Position numbers and translations under genes: made by a program. From assembly GCA_029449235.1 (NCBI GenBank), contig JANATG010000015.1, forward strand, positions 868,001 to 932,000: a stretch of 64,000 nt of DNA. Direction: 5' to 3'. Positions within the stretch are counted from its first letter, which is position 1, and each line of letters begins with the position of its first letter. The notes under the pieces are model-generated. The model saw only the letters and a list, made by a program, of their open reading frames with translations. It had not been told where the DNA came from and ran no database searches. The stretch is from Linnemannia schmuckeri (lineage: Eukaryota > Mortierellomycota > Mortierellomycetes > Mortierellales > Mortierellaceae). This document shows positions 48,761-60,468 of this stretch, piece after piece.

Positions 48761-49648
48761 ACGAATGCTTATTAGGGTGCGTTTTGTCATCATGCAGGCA
48801 ACCATTGAGGTGTGGCTTTGGTGTACATGCAGGGTAATCGTCATAAGTGAGGAACACATAGTAAAAAAAGTACTCGAAGGTACATGAACGGAAGGAAGGG
48901 GCATTTGTCAGAGGGACGTGCCGCCTTTTGTGTGTGTACCGTACTTTATTTTTTGAGAGTTCGTGTTTCCATGTTTGGTTGGACATGCCCGAAGAGCTCC
49001 GGAAATCCATAGCGGGGGTCTCACTTTTTGATTTTTGGTGCACTTATGTTCATCGCACTTTAAATGGATGGCAAAATAACGTTTTATGATTTTTCCTGAA
49101 TGGGTACAACTCAGTGGGCAAGGGTCTTTTTTTTTTTTTGTGATCTCGGCTTCTAGATCTGTCTTTTCATGTTGTTGTCGCTTTTTTTACAGTAAAAGAA
49201 TGAATGGTACGGCGAGTATGCCCATGACCTAGAATTGAGCAAGCACAAGAGAAATGATAGAAAAAGAATGGCAAGAGATTTTTGGAATTCGGGGGACGAG
49301 AGTGGCTGAATGATATTGAACGGGTCGAGAATGAGTGAGTGGGCGCAAATCAAAAGGAAGAGCAGAAAAAAAAATGTTGGAGTGGTTGGCATTTGTTGAC
49401 ACAATCGACTCGACAATGGATGTCTGGTTGTCTCAGTTGTCTTTGATTATTTGGATGAGCGCACCCGCATCTAAACATGGTCATGGCCCGAAATGACTAT
49501 TCGGACTAGATAAATACTCGGATTTTCTTGATTCTTTTTTTTTTTCTTTTTTCTTCATCACCTCAACATACAAACTCTTCTCCTTTTAACAACAACCAAT
49601 CAACACTTCTTCCCAACCCTCCCTCCAACACAAACACACATAACAACC
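48761..49648. other. Intergenic region upstream of the protoglobin gene
   Basis: 888 bp. A TATA-like ATAAATA element at about 49509-49516 lies some 135 nt before the protoglobin start and is followed by a T-rich then C/A-rich leader. I see no coding sequence. Confidence 0.5.
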
Positions 49649-50341
49649 ATGGAACACATTGAGCGCGAGACCCTCTACACCGACCCCGTCTACCGTTTCC
49701 AGTACGTCGCCAAGTTCATGGGCTTTGGTGATGAGGACATCGATGTCATCAAGGGCGCCGCTGAGCTCGTCAAGCCCCTCGTCCCCGTCGTCGTCGATGC
49801 CGTCTACTCCAAGCTCCACCAGTTCGACATCACTTGGTCCATCATGGCCAAGCGCCACGAGGGCTTCGTCCCCAAAACCGGAGTGGTCGAGAACGCAGCC
49901 GAGTTGACCGAGAATGCCGAGCAGATCAAGTTCCGCAAGGACATGTTGAGTAAATACTTTGACAGACTGTTGACCAACCCCTACGATGAACGCATGATCA
50001 AGTACCTCGAGTACGTCGCCCGCATCCATACCGACACCCCCACCAAGAAATCCAAGATCAACGTTGATGTGATCCATATCAATGCTCTTTTGGGTTATGT
50101 CGAGCAGGTCCTGATTGGAGGTATTAAGTCGCTCAACCTGGACCGTGATACTGAGTACAAGGCCATTGCTGCATTCGGCAAGTTGCTCTGGATCCAGATG
50201 GACTTCTTCCTGAAGTTCTACTGCCAGGATGGCGCTGAGTATCTCCCAGGAGCCAAGGAGGCCGCCGCTGCCAATACCACCACCACCGTCGCCATCGCAC
50301 AACCCGGCATCCTCACCCGTCTCTGGCGCTTCTTCTTTTAG
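49649..50341 (+). CDS. Protoglobin-domain (globin-sensor-like) heme protein
   Basis: An intronless 230-residue protein. It matches the protoglobin/globin-coupled-sensor pattern: an N-terminal extension with YRFQYVAKFMGFGDEDIDVIKGAAELVKPLVP, a central FRKDMLSKYFDRLL helix, and the proximal-His segment EYVARIHTD (His127) followed by VDVIHINALLGYVEQVLIGG. The C-terminus is an Ala/Thr linker ending in the aromatic LTRLWRFFF. Protoglobins bind O2, CO or NO at a heme; fungal roles are largely unknown. No signalling output domain is fused. Codon use is strongly C-biased compared with neighbours, suggesting high expression. The C-terminal tail might associate with membranes. Confidence 0.88.
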   Translation: MEHIERETLYTDPVYRFQYVAKFMGFGDEDIDVIKGAAELVKPLVPVVVDAVYSKLHQFDITWSIMAKRHEGFVPKTGVVENAAELTENAEQIKFRKDMLSKYFDRLLTNPYDERMIKYLEYVARIHTDTPTKKSKINVDVIHINALLGYVEQVLIGGIKSLNLDRDTEYKAIAAFGKLLWIQMDFFLKFYCQDGAEYLPGAKEAAAANTTTTVAIAQPGILTRLWRFFF

Positions 50342-50556
50342 AGGATCTGTAAATCTTTTTCTTATCTCCTTGCATTCATTCCGAAAAATAAATTCTTGTA
50401 CTTTAGTTGATTTATAACAGTCACCGAGGCTTGGTCAAGCCGCCCACTTTTTGGCACGTACGTACTTGAAATGGTCGTTACCCCTTTTTTGCTTCTTTTC
50501 CACACTCGCTCTCTCCTTTCGCTCTTCAAACTTCGCTCTTACACTCTCTCGTCAAC

Positions 50557-53500
50557 ATGGCCGCCTGTCCTCACACCACCAGCGTCCGCCTCAACGTGCC
50601 CCATTCAACCGCTCAGATTTACAAGGACGAATGTACCGTCTGCTTCGATAGTCCCGTAAGCAGAAAAACTCGCATTTGCATGCTCCTCTTTGTTTTTCTT
50701 CACAACCTCATGGGAAAGCGCGTGTGAATAAAAAAATTCGCTTGTGCGTTGTTCGTGTTTTCGTGTTTCCTCAAACTCGAAATGCACGTAATGAATAGAG
50801 CAACAACATTAACAGCACCAACAACAATAATAAAAAAAAAGTCGAACTGGCGCATTAATAAAAAGCTCCTTTCTACTTCACAATGAAACTAACATATCTA
50901 TTATACCTTCACTATTGTCTCATTGGACCTGCTGAGGGCTCAATAGGATAACGAAGGTGGACTGGACGTGTGCCTGTCCTGCTTCAACGGAGGATGCACC
51001 GATCCTGACCGCTATCATGCTATTCAACACTACAATAAAGAGGGCCACCCACTCGTTCTCAACATCAAGCGCATCAAGATCCAGAAGGATGTCCGAGTAA
51101 GCTGAAAATATGCTGTTTGTGCCTGGAAGGGGCGTTTTTCAGTAGCATCGTTTTGTTTAGCTTGTCATTTTTACCTTGTCATAACCACAATTTTATTTTA
51201 TTCCCATGGGACGAACTTGTAGGATGGCGAAGAACCACCCCAGAAGATCACAAAGATTGCTATCCAAGCCGAGAACGACGCCGACAACTACGAGTATTTT
51301 ACTGAAGTCAAGTGCTACGAGTGTGGTGGCGTCGAAGTCGACAAGACTGTTGGTCAGGTAAAGAGTTGAAGAGAAGTATCCTTTCGCCGCTCCGTGCCTT
51401 TATCTTCAGGGTTGTGAAGATTTGTGGGCGAAGACTTATAACATGCCACCTTCCAAATGGTTCTGCTTCTAGATCCCCAAGGTTGTTGACGCCATCATGA
51501 CATCCCTATCGGCCTCCAGACAGTCCGAGATCAAGGCCTGGGAAGAGGAAATCATCTCGTGCGACCACATCCGCAACATCCAGCAAGAGTCCGAGAAAGT
51601 TGTTTCTGCAGGTAAAACGACGCAGCAGGTTGGCCTCTTTTAGGAGAATTGTCGTGGAATGCCGCTTGCTTTGTCATCATAGAATCATCGAGAATACTGA
51701 CGACGCAGTCTTGTTATTGTTGTTGTGATTTAGAAAACGCACATTGCGCTAACTGCGAACTCGGCGAGAACCTGTGGCTGTGCCTTGTCTGCGGTAACCT
51801 GGGATGCGGACGTCAGCAGTTTGGCGGAACAGGAGGCAACGGTCATGGCTTAGCTCACTTCGATGCCACTGGACACGGCGTTGCCTGCAAGCTTGGAACT
51901 ATTACTCCTGAAGGAACCGCAGGTATGGAACGAGCCTATTAGTGCTGAGTGATAAAACCCATCTTTTTGTAGCGAGGTTACGCTTTTAAGGCGATAGACA
52001 AGCTAATGAAGATGCCATCGATCCCTATCACGTAGATATCTATTGCTACCACTGCAACGAAGAACGCTCTGACGATCAGCTTGGCGCACATTTGGCTCGT
52101 TTCGGCATCAAAGTCGAGACCCAACAAAAGTCAATCAAGTCTCTGACTGAATTGGTAAGCTAAGCGGAGCGAAGTGCAGCGAATGACTTGTTTCCTTATA
52201 TCGGTTGATCATCATGCTCACCGTTATGTTCCTTTTTGATCCTCAAAATAGTCCTTGGAGCAGAACCAGAACTTCAACTTCAACATGTTCACTGAAGATG
52301 GCAAGTCATTCGAGCCCCTGTTTGGACCTGGCTACACTGGATTCAAGAACCTTGGAAATAGGTAAGGGACCTATGGAAGAAAATTTCATGGCAACATGCA
52401 AAAATGAAGTCGCTGGCCCGAAGATACGAGACTGACAATTCTCCTGCAAACTTTCTCTTTAGCTGCTACATGGCATCGGTTCTCCAGTCAGTGTTCGATC
52501 TCCCGGCCTTTATCTCAAGGTACAATCCATCTCTGAACTAAATTTGGTGATGCTATTATTTTAGGTCCTCAAGTAGCTAACTTTCGTCCATTCGTTGAAT
52601 TAGATACTTCCCTGTTGACGCCACACACCTGCAGACATGCCGCCAGGATCCCGGCAAATGCCTTCAATGTCAGCTCGCCAAAGTTGCAGACGGTCTTTTG
52701 AGCGGACGTTATTCGACACCGACAATCTCGGACAGCGGTGAGGTTCAGGGACAGGACGGAATTGCCCCAGGAATGTTCAAAGCGTTGGTAGGCCGTGGCC
52801 ATCCTGAATTCTCTACCATGAGACAGCAGGTAAATGTCGGCTATTGTGGTTCGTTTCAGCCAACGCTGCATACATGCCCTGAATGCAGAGCTAACATCGG
52901 ACACCATTACCGCCGACTTCATCACTATAGGACTCTTTCGAGTTTTTCCAGCACTTGATCAAGATCATTTCTCAGAGCGAACGCACAACTGGCAGGGACC
53001 CTACCAAGACGTTCGAGTTTTCCAACGAGCAGCGTCTGCAGTGCAATGAGTGCAAGAAGGTCCGATACTCTCGCGACAGCACTACGGCTCTCTCGATTCC
53101 TGTCCCTGCGACCAAGAAGGCGACCTCTAGCGGGGAAGAGGATGAGTATGAGAGCGTTACATTTGAGCAGTGCCTAGACGCCTATGTTGCAGCCGAGACC
53201 CTCCCTTACAACTGCCCTAACTGCCAAAAGAGCACAACCGCCACCAAGTAAGCCAAATTTGGCCAAATGATCTGGTACGATGTTGGTTGTGAACGTTACT
53301 TTTGACAAAGTTGCTAACAACCGCCATACTCTCTATTGCTGTCTGATAGAACAAACCGCTTTGCTTCGTTTCCCGAGGTACTGGTGATCAACATGCGTCG
53401 GTTCGCTTATCAGAACTGGGTCCCAAGAAAGCTCGGTAAGAGTCGCCTCTAGTGTGCCTGCGCTTTTAGCTTTTTGTGTTACATGTATCCGTTGCCAATA

Positions 53501-54239
53501 GTAACCTTTGCAACGTTTTTTTAAAATAGCTGTGCCAATCATCTTCTCCGGCGACAAGATTGATCTGGAAAAGTACCGTGGACATGGCCAACAGGCCGAC
53601 GAGGAGTTGCTTCCTGAGGATGCACCTGAAGCTGACGCTAAAGCAGTAGCGGGACCAACGTTTGATGAGGCGGCACTGGAGCAGCTGCAGATGATGGGCT
53701 TCCCATTGGTTCGTTGCCAGAAAGCGCTTTTGGCAACCGGCAACCAGGGCTCCGAGGTTGCCATGGACTGGTTGATTCAGCATATGGAGGATCCTGACAT
53801 TGATGACCCTATTGTTACAAGGGCCCCCTCTGGAGGAGCCCCTGAGGCAAACCCCGAGCAGATTTCTCAGTTGGCGGACATGGGTTTCACCAACAAGCAG
53901 GCCAAGAAGGCACTCAAGGAGACTGGTGGCAACATGGAGCGTGCGGTCGAGTGGTTGTTCAGCCACATGGATACCCCTATGGACGATGATGAGAATGCTA
54001 CTCCCGCTACGGCAGCTGGTGGACAGACTCAGGCGATTGTGGGCGACGTGAGCAAGAAGGGCAACTACCATCTTGCCTCGTTCATCTCTCACAAGGGGCC
54101 TTCTGTTCACTGCGGACACTATGTCAGCCATATCAAGAAGGGCAACCAGTGGGTTCTGTTCAACGACAACAAGGTTGTGGATGACCCCAAGGCGCCCATC
54201 GATAACGCCTATATCTACATCTTCAAGCGAGAGGATTAG
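50557..54239 (+). CDS. UBP14: Ubiquitin C-terminal hydrolase 14 / isopeptidase T (USP5 family)
   Basis: Twelve exons: 50557-50655, 50947-51096, 51223-51357, 51473-51611, 51734-51922, 52036-52154, 52252-52361, 52463-52519, 52604-52829, 52931-53247, 53350-53435 and 53530-54239, all in phase (778 residues). Domains in order: a variant N-terminal zinc finger (CTVCFD, CLSCFNGGC), the ZnF-UBP domain (CANCELGENLWLCLVCGNLGCGR, GHGLAHFDATGHGVACKLGT), the catalytic Cys box GFKNLGNSCYMASVLQ (Cys315), UBA1 (~586-629) and UBA2 (~650-690) inserted in the catalytic domain, then the His box HCGHYVSH (His739). USP5/Ubp14 disassembles unanchored polyubiquitin chains and keeps free ubiquitin and proteasome flux normal. 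The exon 6 acceptor was chosen because it yields the conserved ADIYCY segment; a closer AG would add 15 in-frame residues. Confidence 0.97.
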
Positions 54240-54968
54240 TTTGCTAAAGTGAGAAAAGATAAAATCCCTGCTGCTCCGTCTATAGTCGACCATCTATCAT
54301 AACAAATACACAAAGAGTTTTCAAATCGAGATCTGTGCTTAGTGTTAATGCTGACATAGTACCATGCGCCAAAAACTCGGGTATACATGCCAGAACCTGG
54401 TACACGTAAATTCGGCGAGAGTACTACCAATCCTAGATTGTGGTGCGAGTCTGTTGGCGCTCGACACAAAGACCTATTTGATTGAAGGGTGAGAAGTTTG
54501 AAAAGCTTGAAAAATTTGACGTTTGTTTGTTTGACAAGTTTGAAAGATTTCACGTTTTCAATTTTTCGGGCATTTTTTTGATTTTTATTAGTTTTTAACG
54601 TCGTCAATGTATTCACAATATTAAGTGACTCTTCCAGATCTTGTTCAAACCCTAAACTGGAGGATGATAGCAACGGCGACTGAGAAAGGCAAAGATACTC
54701 ATAAGGACTTCGATGACACTCAAGCCGGTTCCTCTGGGTCCATGGATCTTTCCTGCCGAACTATTCGAACTACTGCCGCAATCAGCACATGGTGCGTCTC
54801 GCTGCAGCGCTCTGTTTTTCTCCTGGATACTGAGGCTGGGATCACATAGAGTGCAATAGCTTGGTGCTGGTGGCACCTGCTATCCTGCGATGTCCTTGAC
54901 TCAGAGAGTTTCTCGTTGATCATACTCTCTGGAGAGCTGTAAAGCGATATCCTGTGCTTCGCAGCAGC
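54240..54968. other. Convergent intergenic region, Ubp14 / Dph4
   Basis: 729 bp between two stop codons. It includes a short run of degenerate TTTGAAAA/TTTGACAA repeats (about 54485-54550). A weak 74-codon minus-strand frame (54876-54652) with CTLCD and CADC pairs lacks splice support, so it is not called. Confidence 0.45.
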
Positions 54969-55829
54969 TCAGTTGGTATCCTCGTCGTCTTCATCTTCAG
55001 CCGCCTCATAGTGAATCCTGACGATAAGCGAGCAGGTCGAACAGACGACAGTATCGACGCCTAATTCCAGTTCGTCCTCGGAGATGATGTACTCTCCGCT
55101 GCATCTGCAAGGAAACGTGTAACTTCCTGACCCTAATAGGCAATAATTCAGCAACAAAGATGTTCTCATGCTCAGTTGTACTCATTGATGCTGGTATCAT
55201 TGTTGCAAGACGACGAAAACTGCTGGACTCAATCATAAGGAAGAAGGAAATCCTTGAGTACCTTCATCAAAGTCCATGTCGTCCAGGTCAATGTCGTCGT
55301 GCACTTGGCCATTGGCGTGAAGTCTCATAGCTATTTTCAGGGAAGAAAGATGACAGAGAGTCGGTTAGCTCCTAGAAGAAAGGTGCTGAATATATAGCTC
55401 AGCGATCGATGCGGGTGATGGCGGTTGAGCGTGGCTGTTTTTGTACCTTGGAGAGACGAGTCATAGAAGGCGCGGTGGTTGGGTTCGCGAAGACACTCCC
55501 ATGCTTCCTTAATATCCTGAAGCGGGATCAATTTCAGTCCTGCAGACCCTTTGAGCGACGCTGTTGCTGTCTGTTGCTGAAGCTGCTTGTCTGGGTGATG
55601 CTATTTTAATGGAAAAGGTGTATAAGAGTAAGGTCAAAAACAGAGTACATAGCGAAGGCATGTTAAGTACGATTCGTTTGAAAAGGCAACGGTGACTGAT
55701 GAAAGTTTTTTCGGCGGTGGTGTCTTTTGAAGGACATACGATGAGGAGGAGACGCTGGTATTGTTGCTTGATCTCAGTGAGAGAGGCATCCTGCGAGACG
55801 TCAAGGATGGCGTAGTAGTCCTTGAGCAT
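54969..55829 (-). CDS. DPH4: Diphthamide biosynthesis J-protein Dph4
   Basis: Four exons: 55829-55740, 55600-55447, 55330-55262 and 55132-54969 (158 residues). Residues 1-~75 are a J domain (DYYAILDVSQDASLTEIKQQYQ) whose HPD motif begins exactly at the second exon (HHPDKQ). The C-terminal half has a DPH-type (CSL) zinc finger: PCRCSGEYIISEDEL, then VVCSTCSLIVRI. An acidic DDIDLDDMDFDEG segment links them. Dph4/Jjj3 binds iron and stimulates Hsp70 and electron transfer for the first step of diphthamide synthesis on elongation factor 2. It is cytosolic. It shares a 258-bp divergent promoter with TFIIE alpha. Confidence 0.95.
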
Positions 55830-56087
55830 GGTTTTGAATCAGCCAGACAAAAAGCGAAGCAGCAAGGAGGAGGGAAAAAAGATCTTTGCCAGCTTTCGTC
55901 TTAACAAGGAGACGTACCAAAGCCACAGTCCAAAAAAGTATTTAATGAACCTTCAAACGGTCCAGAAGTCACTCTTTGTCCTTCTTTCTTCTCCCCACTC
56001 AGTGTCTTTATTTCTTCGGACCCACTGAACGTTCGTTCATTTCCAAACAACAACAGTACAGCACAACAGTCGAATACAAAGCACAAA
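55830..56087. promoter_or_regulatory. Shared divergent promoter, Dph4 / TFIIE alpha
   Basis: 258 bp between two start codons, with no clear TATA box and a C/A-rich leader before the TFIIE alpha start (56040-56087). The bidirectional role is inferred from spacing. Confidence 0.45.
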
Positions 56088-58237
56088 ATGGCGTCGCATT
56101 CAGCAGAAGACCAACAGGTTCTGGACCAACTGGTCTACAGAGTTTGCCGCGCCTTTTACGAGCCTCGTTATATTGTCGTCATGGATGTCATCAACAAGCT
56201 CAAGCAGTAAGAAAAGCTTACATGCGACTTGTTTGTGTCTTTTTTGACTATTCTTGATGCATGGGAGTGCTTTTGCTTTTACAATGTACCTTCTTGCTCC
56301 TTGGGAATACAAAACAAAGAGGGGAGAATTATGTGCCTGACGGAAATGACCTTGCATCAAAGCTGGTGTAGCAACTAACACCTAGCCTCGCTTTTTTTTT
56401 AATCGCTTCACCGCCATCGAAAACAGGGTCAAGGACGAAGAGCTTGCCGCCTCCGTGCGACTAAACAGAAGGGAGATCCACAAAATCTGCGGAAAGCTCA
56501 AGGAGGACCGCCTCATTAAAGAGTAACTTGCCCTCTCTTTTTGGCGAATATGCTCTGTGGAATCATTGTCCTTGTAGAGATCCAGCTTAGTCTCACTCAC
56601 ACGTACCTTCTTACTTTTACATTTGTTTAGCTTGACAAAGCTTGAGGCACGAAAGCCGGACCAGAGACCCATTCCGAACACATACTACTACCTCGACTAC
56701 AAGATCTTTGTTGATGTGGTCAAGTACAAGATTCACAGGATGGGCAAAGAACTGGACTCTGTCATGTCAAAGGTGCAGGCCAAAGGCCGAGGATATCTCA
56801 TAGTGATACAGGATGGCATATTTCAGGAACGAAAGGAGGTTACTTACAGCTATCTCGTTTTTCTTGTTTCGTTTTGTTTTATGTCAATAGCAAGAGGTGG
56901 AGAGCGCTGGTTATCGGTGTCCTGCCTGCCACAATGCCTTCGCCATGGTGGATGTCGTGAACACGTTTGACGCCGAGACTGGGAAGTTTAACTGTCCGAA
57001 TGACGGCTACCCACTGGATGACGAAGCTGTTGAGGACGATGATCAAGGACAGGAGATGAAAACAAAGTATGCAGTGGAGTTTATATATGCTTCGTTGGAT
57101 ATTAATTTAACCCGTAACATGCATCTAGCTTAGGAACATGGTATATTCACTCCTTTTATTACTCTGTTTGCGAATAGGCTTCGTGAATATATCAGACCCA
57201 TTGTGGACTTGCTCAAACAGACGGACAGCATGGTGATCGAACAGTACACAGAGGTCATGGCTGCTAAGAATGCCACCACAAGAACCCACGATGGTACGAA
57301 TATTCATAAGCGACGACAACGTCAGGCATTAAGCTCAGTTGTAGCGACGCTTAACCTCATACTAATTATTTTTAACTTGTCTTCTTTGAACAATATAGAT
57401 GATGATCTGGCGTTTGCAGAGGATGGTGGTCAACAGCAGGGCGAGATTCAGGTCGTCTTTGAAGACGATAACGACAAGGCGGCCAAGAAGGCCAGAGAGA
57501 ACGAGGCTATGAAAAAGCGACAGCAGAACGCTGTCCCCTCATGGCACGCCTGGAGTACTGTATCTGGAGAGATGACAGCTCTCGGAGCCGAAGCTGCCAA
57601 GCGTCTTGATCTTCCCATGGATGACACCAAGGCCGAGGGCGAAGCCGAAGTCGACGAGAGAGACTCTGCTCGTGAAGAATGTAAGTTCGTCAATATTTCA
57701 CGTCTGGTGCTTTATTTTAGCTTTTTGTTGCTGACTTCGCGATTCGCACTCTAATCTTGCACTAATATGTTTTCATCGTTCATATAATAATAGACTACAA
57801 ACAATACTACGAGAATCTGGCATTGGATCAGCAGCAGGAAGGCGAAGAGACGTTTGACACTGTCGATGAGAATGGACACCACAAGCGGGCTCTTGACGAT
57901 GCTGAGGACAGCGCCAGGTTCGTCGTCTTTTACTATGCTCTGGGTCTTTTCTTTTGGTCGAGCCCATATTGAATTCACATAAACAGTTGGACCTGAATCC
58001 TAATCGCCTCTCCCTTTTTTGTAACATCTAACAAATAGCAAACGGTACAGGGCTGATGGGGAGTATGATGATGGTGGCCTTGAAGGAGAGGAGGAAGAAG
58101 GCTTCGCGGAAGAACTCCCTGAGGTTTCTGTCGCTGGTGTCATGGTGCCCCTGCTGGAGGTCACTGAGGAACATCAGAGCCAGATGACTCCCGAAGAGTA
58201 CGAGGCCTACTACAACATCTGTCAGCAGCTGCAATGA
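56088..58237 (+). CDS. TFA1: General transcription factor TFIIE alpha subunit
   Basis: Eight exons: 56088-56206, 56427-56522, 56631-56772, 56891-57066, 57178-57293, 57399-57680, 57794-57917 and 58039-58237 (417 residues). Residues ~8-110 are the TFE/TFIIE winged helix (VYRVCRAFYEPRYIVVMDVINK, LNRREIHKICGKLKEDRLIKE, then YYYLDYKIFVDVVKYKIHRM). A zinc-ribbon region follows (residues 129-157), then a helical segment and acidic C-terminal stretches with a WHAWSTVSGE motif. TFIIE recruits and regulates TFIIH at RNA polymerase II promoters. The fourth expected zinc ligand is Asp157, not Cys (C129, C132, C154, D157). The third intron begins with a less usual GTGCAG donor. Confidence 0.94.
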
Positions 58238-58660
58238 ATGTGTATTCCCTGTGCCTCTCCTCACTCGTTTCTAATCTCTTGAATTTGAGACTCGTGGTGT
58301 TTGTTTGAATGTTTTTCTTGGCGGTAGCCAGGGTAGCATACCTAGCCTCGACTTGACGTTTAGTAACACCTCTTTGAAAACAAATAACTTTGCAAAAAAA
58401 GTAATAAAAACTCCCAAATTGTAAATAACATCGCTGGTTGTTTATTGTTTTTGATTCTTGGTTGTGTGTACATATGTATAGTATCCGCACTGGATCTAAA
58501 AAAGGAGTCGCAGAAAAAAAAAAGAAAAAGAAAAGACCGCGATGGATCAGAGTTCCAATTGCAGAAAGACAATCCATCCTGCTCCTGTCATTATATTTCT
58601 CTTTCCTCTCGTAAGACTCCTGTAATCTGTGTTTCCTGCTTCCTATACAAAGAGCGTCCT
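58238..58660. other. Convergent 3' flank, TFIIE alpha / glyoxalase I
   Basis: 423 bp between two stop codons, A+T-rich around 58375-58560, consistent with two 3' UTRs. No further gene was recognised. Confidence 0.5.
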
Positions 58661-60012
58661 TTAAGCAAAGGCGCGGTTGAGGACCTCGATCCAGTAACCA
58701 TCTGGGTCGGCGATGAAGGCAATGTTCTTCATGCTTCCTTCGGACTGCTTCTTGACCCACTTGACCTTATCGCCAAAGCTCTCGAACCGTTTGCAGGCCT
58801 CCTCGATGTTGTCGACAATGATGGCGGTGTGTCCGAAGCCGCGGCCGGGATCGCTGTTGCCGCTGGCGTAGCCCTTGAAGTCGGGGTCAGTCTCTGTTCC
58901 CCAGTTGCTGAATAAGTTTTTGGATAAAAGTGTTACAAGGGAGACCAAAAAAAAAAAGAAAAAGAGATGACGCGATTAATAATGGTCGGTGGGAGATTCA
59001 ACCCCCGAGTCCCAGATGGGCGAAAATCAAAACGGCAGCGAGATAAACTGGACCAAAAGAAGAGCTAAAAAATTTTCGATCGTGGTCTTGGCGGTGCATG
59101 AACAACAAAAAAAATGGACGAAAAATGCAAGTATGACGTTTTTCTGGCACACTTACTGGGTCAATTCGAGGACACCGGGGCGGTTGAAGGCATAGGCACG
59201 GCGCTCGTCGTCTGACTTTGCCTCCAACGAGGCCTGGTCCTTATCGTTCACGTAGGCCAAGAAGTAGAGCTACAACAGCGTTGATGAGAAAATATAAAAA
59301 AAAAAGGGGGGCGTTTAGTCATCGTTAATGAGAAGGGAAAAAATAATAGCCATATTCATCCAAATCTTTCAGCTTTGCTGGAATGGGAGCGCGAACTGTC
59401 AAAACAACTTCGCGTGCTGCGGTTCAGAAAGCGGGAGGAAGAAGTGAATGCTTACAGTGAACTTTCCCTTAGAGTTTTCCATGGTCGAGATCAATCTAGT
59501 GAAGTGTGCGTGAGAAAGAGAGAGGGAGAGGGAGAAGAGAGGGAGGGGAAGGCATGTCAGTAAGATGTCAAAACGACATCGGCTCGATTGCATGTCCCCG
59601 ATCATTGAGAATAATTTTCTGCACTTCTTATTTTAATCTGATGTTGACCATAGGAAAAGGGCCAAAGCAGAGTTCAGAGCAATAAAAATCCTTCAAAAGG
59701 ACAGAAAGACGATACGTACTTCATGCCAAGGATCTCCTTATAGAAGAAAAGAGAGGCCTTGGGATCCTTGACACGGATCATGGTGTGGTTCTATTCGAAA
59801 ATAGTATCAGCAAGACCGGAAAAAACAACGATAGCGTTGATTGTAAGGATTTGGAACGAGTAGAGGAGGTGTGGATGAATAAACAACTTTTTCCGTCAGA
59901 TCAAATACTCTGTGGTGATAATGCTGTGCGCTAGTAGGCGCCGGGTGCTTGTGCTTTGAGAAAAAGTCCTTACAAACTCATAAGTTTTGAGGTCTGTGCT
60001 GAAGTTGGTCAT
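58661..60012 (-). CDS. GLO1: Glyoxalase I (lactoylglutathione lyase)
   Basis: Five exons: 60012-59974, 59790-59720, 59495-59456 (only 40 nt), 59269-59157 and 58907-58661 (169 residues). Family blocks occur in order: NHTMIRVKDPKASLFFYKEILGM, the STMENSKGKFTLYFLAY strand pair, RPGVLELTHNWGTE, RGFGHTAIIVDNI and DPDGYWIEVLN. They supply the His/Glu residues that hold the catalytic metal. The enzyme converts the glutathione hemithioacetal of methylglyoxal to S-lactoylglutathione in the cytosol. The length fits the single-domain (animal-like) form rather than the duplicated two-domain form of yeast Glo1. Confidence 0.95.
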
Positions 60013-60159
60013 GGTAAATTGTGAAATGGAACTTGGAGTGAGAAGAAGTGAGAAGCGAAGAGGTGTGAAGAGAAGAAGTGTGAAAAGAAAACCATTCAAT
60101 CTTTGCATCTTAAATACAACGTCTTTCTTGCAATTACGGAAAGTAAGGCATTTAGCGTG

Positions 60160-60200
60160 CACTTGAAGACAAAGAAACTGAAAGACAAAGAAACTGGAAG
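60160..60200. repeat. Short tandem duplication
   Basis: An AAGACAAAGAAACTG unit of about 15-16 bp occurs twice head to tail, immediately upstream of the exon-like remnant at 60231. It was seen by eye; the two units differ only at the edges. Confidence 0.7.
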
Positions 60201-60230
60201 AGGAACTACATACCAAGAGAAAAAACATAG

Positions 60231-60468
60231 TGGTACAAGAACCATCTGCATTGGATGACCTACGACGCCACCAAGCACCGCACCAAGATCGAGCTTGCAC
60301 GAGCATTATTCAAAGAACCAAAGACGGAGAGAGTCATGCACGACGGGTGCCGCTCTGCAACTCTTTTCCGAGAATCCAGACCTCTATTTCGACAAGGTGA
60401 AGAAGGAGTGGGAGGTGGTGCCACATATCAAGGTGGCCAAGGACGGCATGACCTTTGGAGAGGTGTAG
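60231..60468 (+). pseudogene. Frameshifted 3'-exon remnant of an unknown gene
   Basis: After an acceptor-like ACATAG there is a protein-like frame (WYKNHLHWMTYDATKHRTKIELARALFKE) to about 60343. The protein-like reading then continues in the +1 frame (ALQLFSENPDLYFDKVKKEW, ending KDGMTFGEV) to a TAG at 60466-60468. A one-base change within the GGG of 60343-60345 would account for the shift. No upstream exons exist in the ~200 bp before the glyoxalase start, so this looks like a translocated or decayed terminal exon. I do not recognise the protein. A genuine short gene with an unseen intron, or a sequencing error, are alternatives. Confidence 0.45.

Noticed and set aside
54652..54876. 74-codon minus frame with CTLCD and CADC pairs
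   Set aside because: The Cys pairs suggest a zinc ribbon, but no flanking exons, conserved context or start support it.
58985..59035. tRNA T-arm-like sequence inside a glyoxalase intron
   Set aside because: Only a weak B-box-like GGTTGAATC; no A box, anticodon arm or acceptor pairing.
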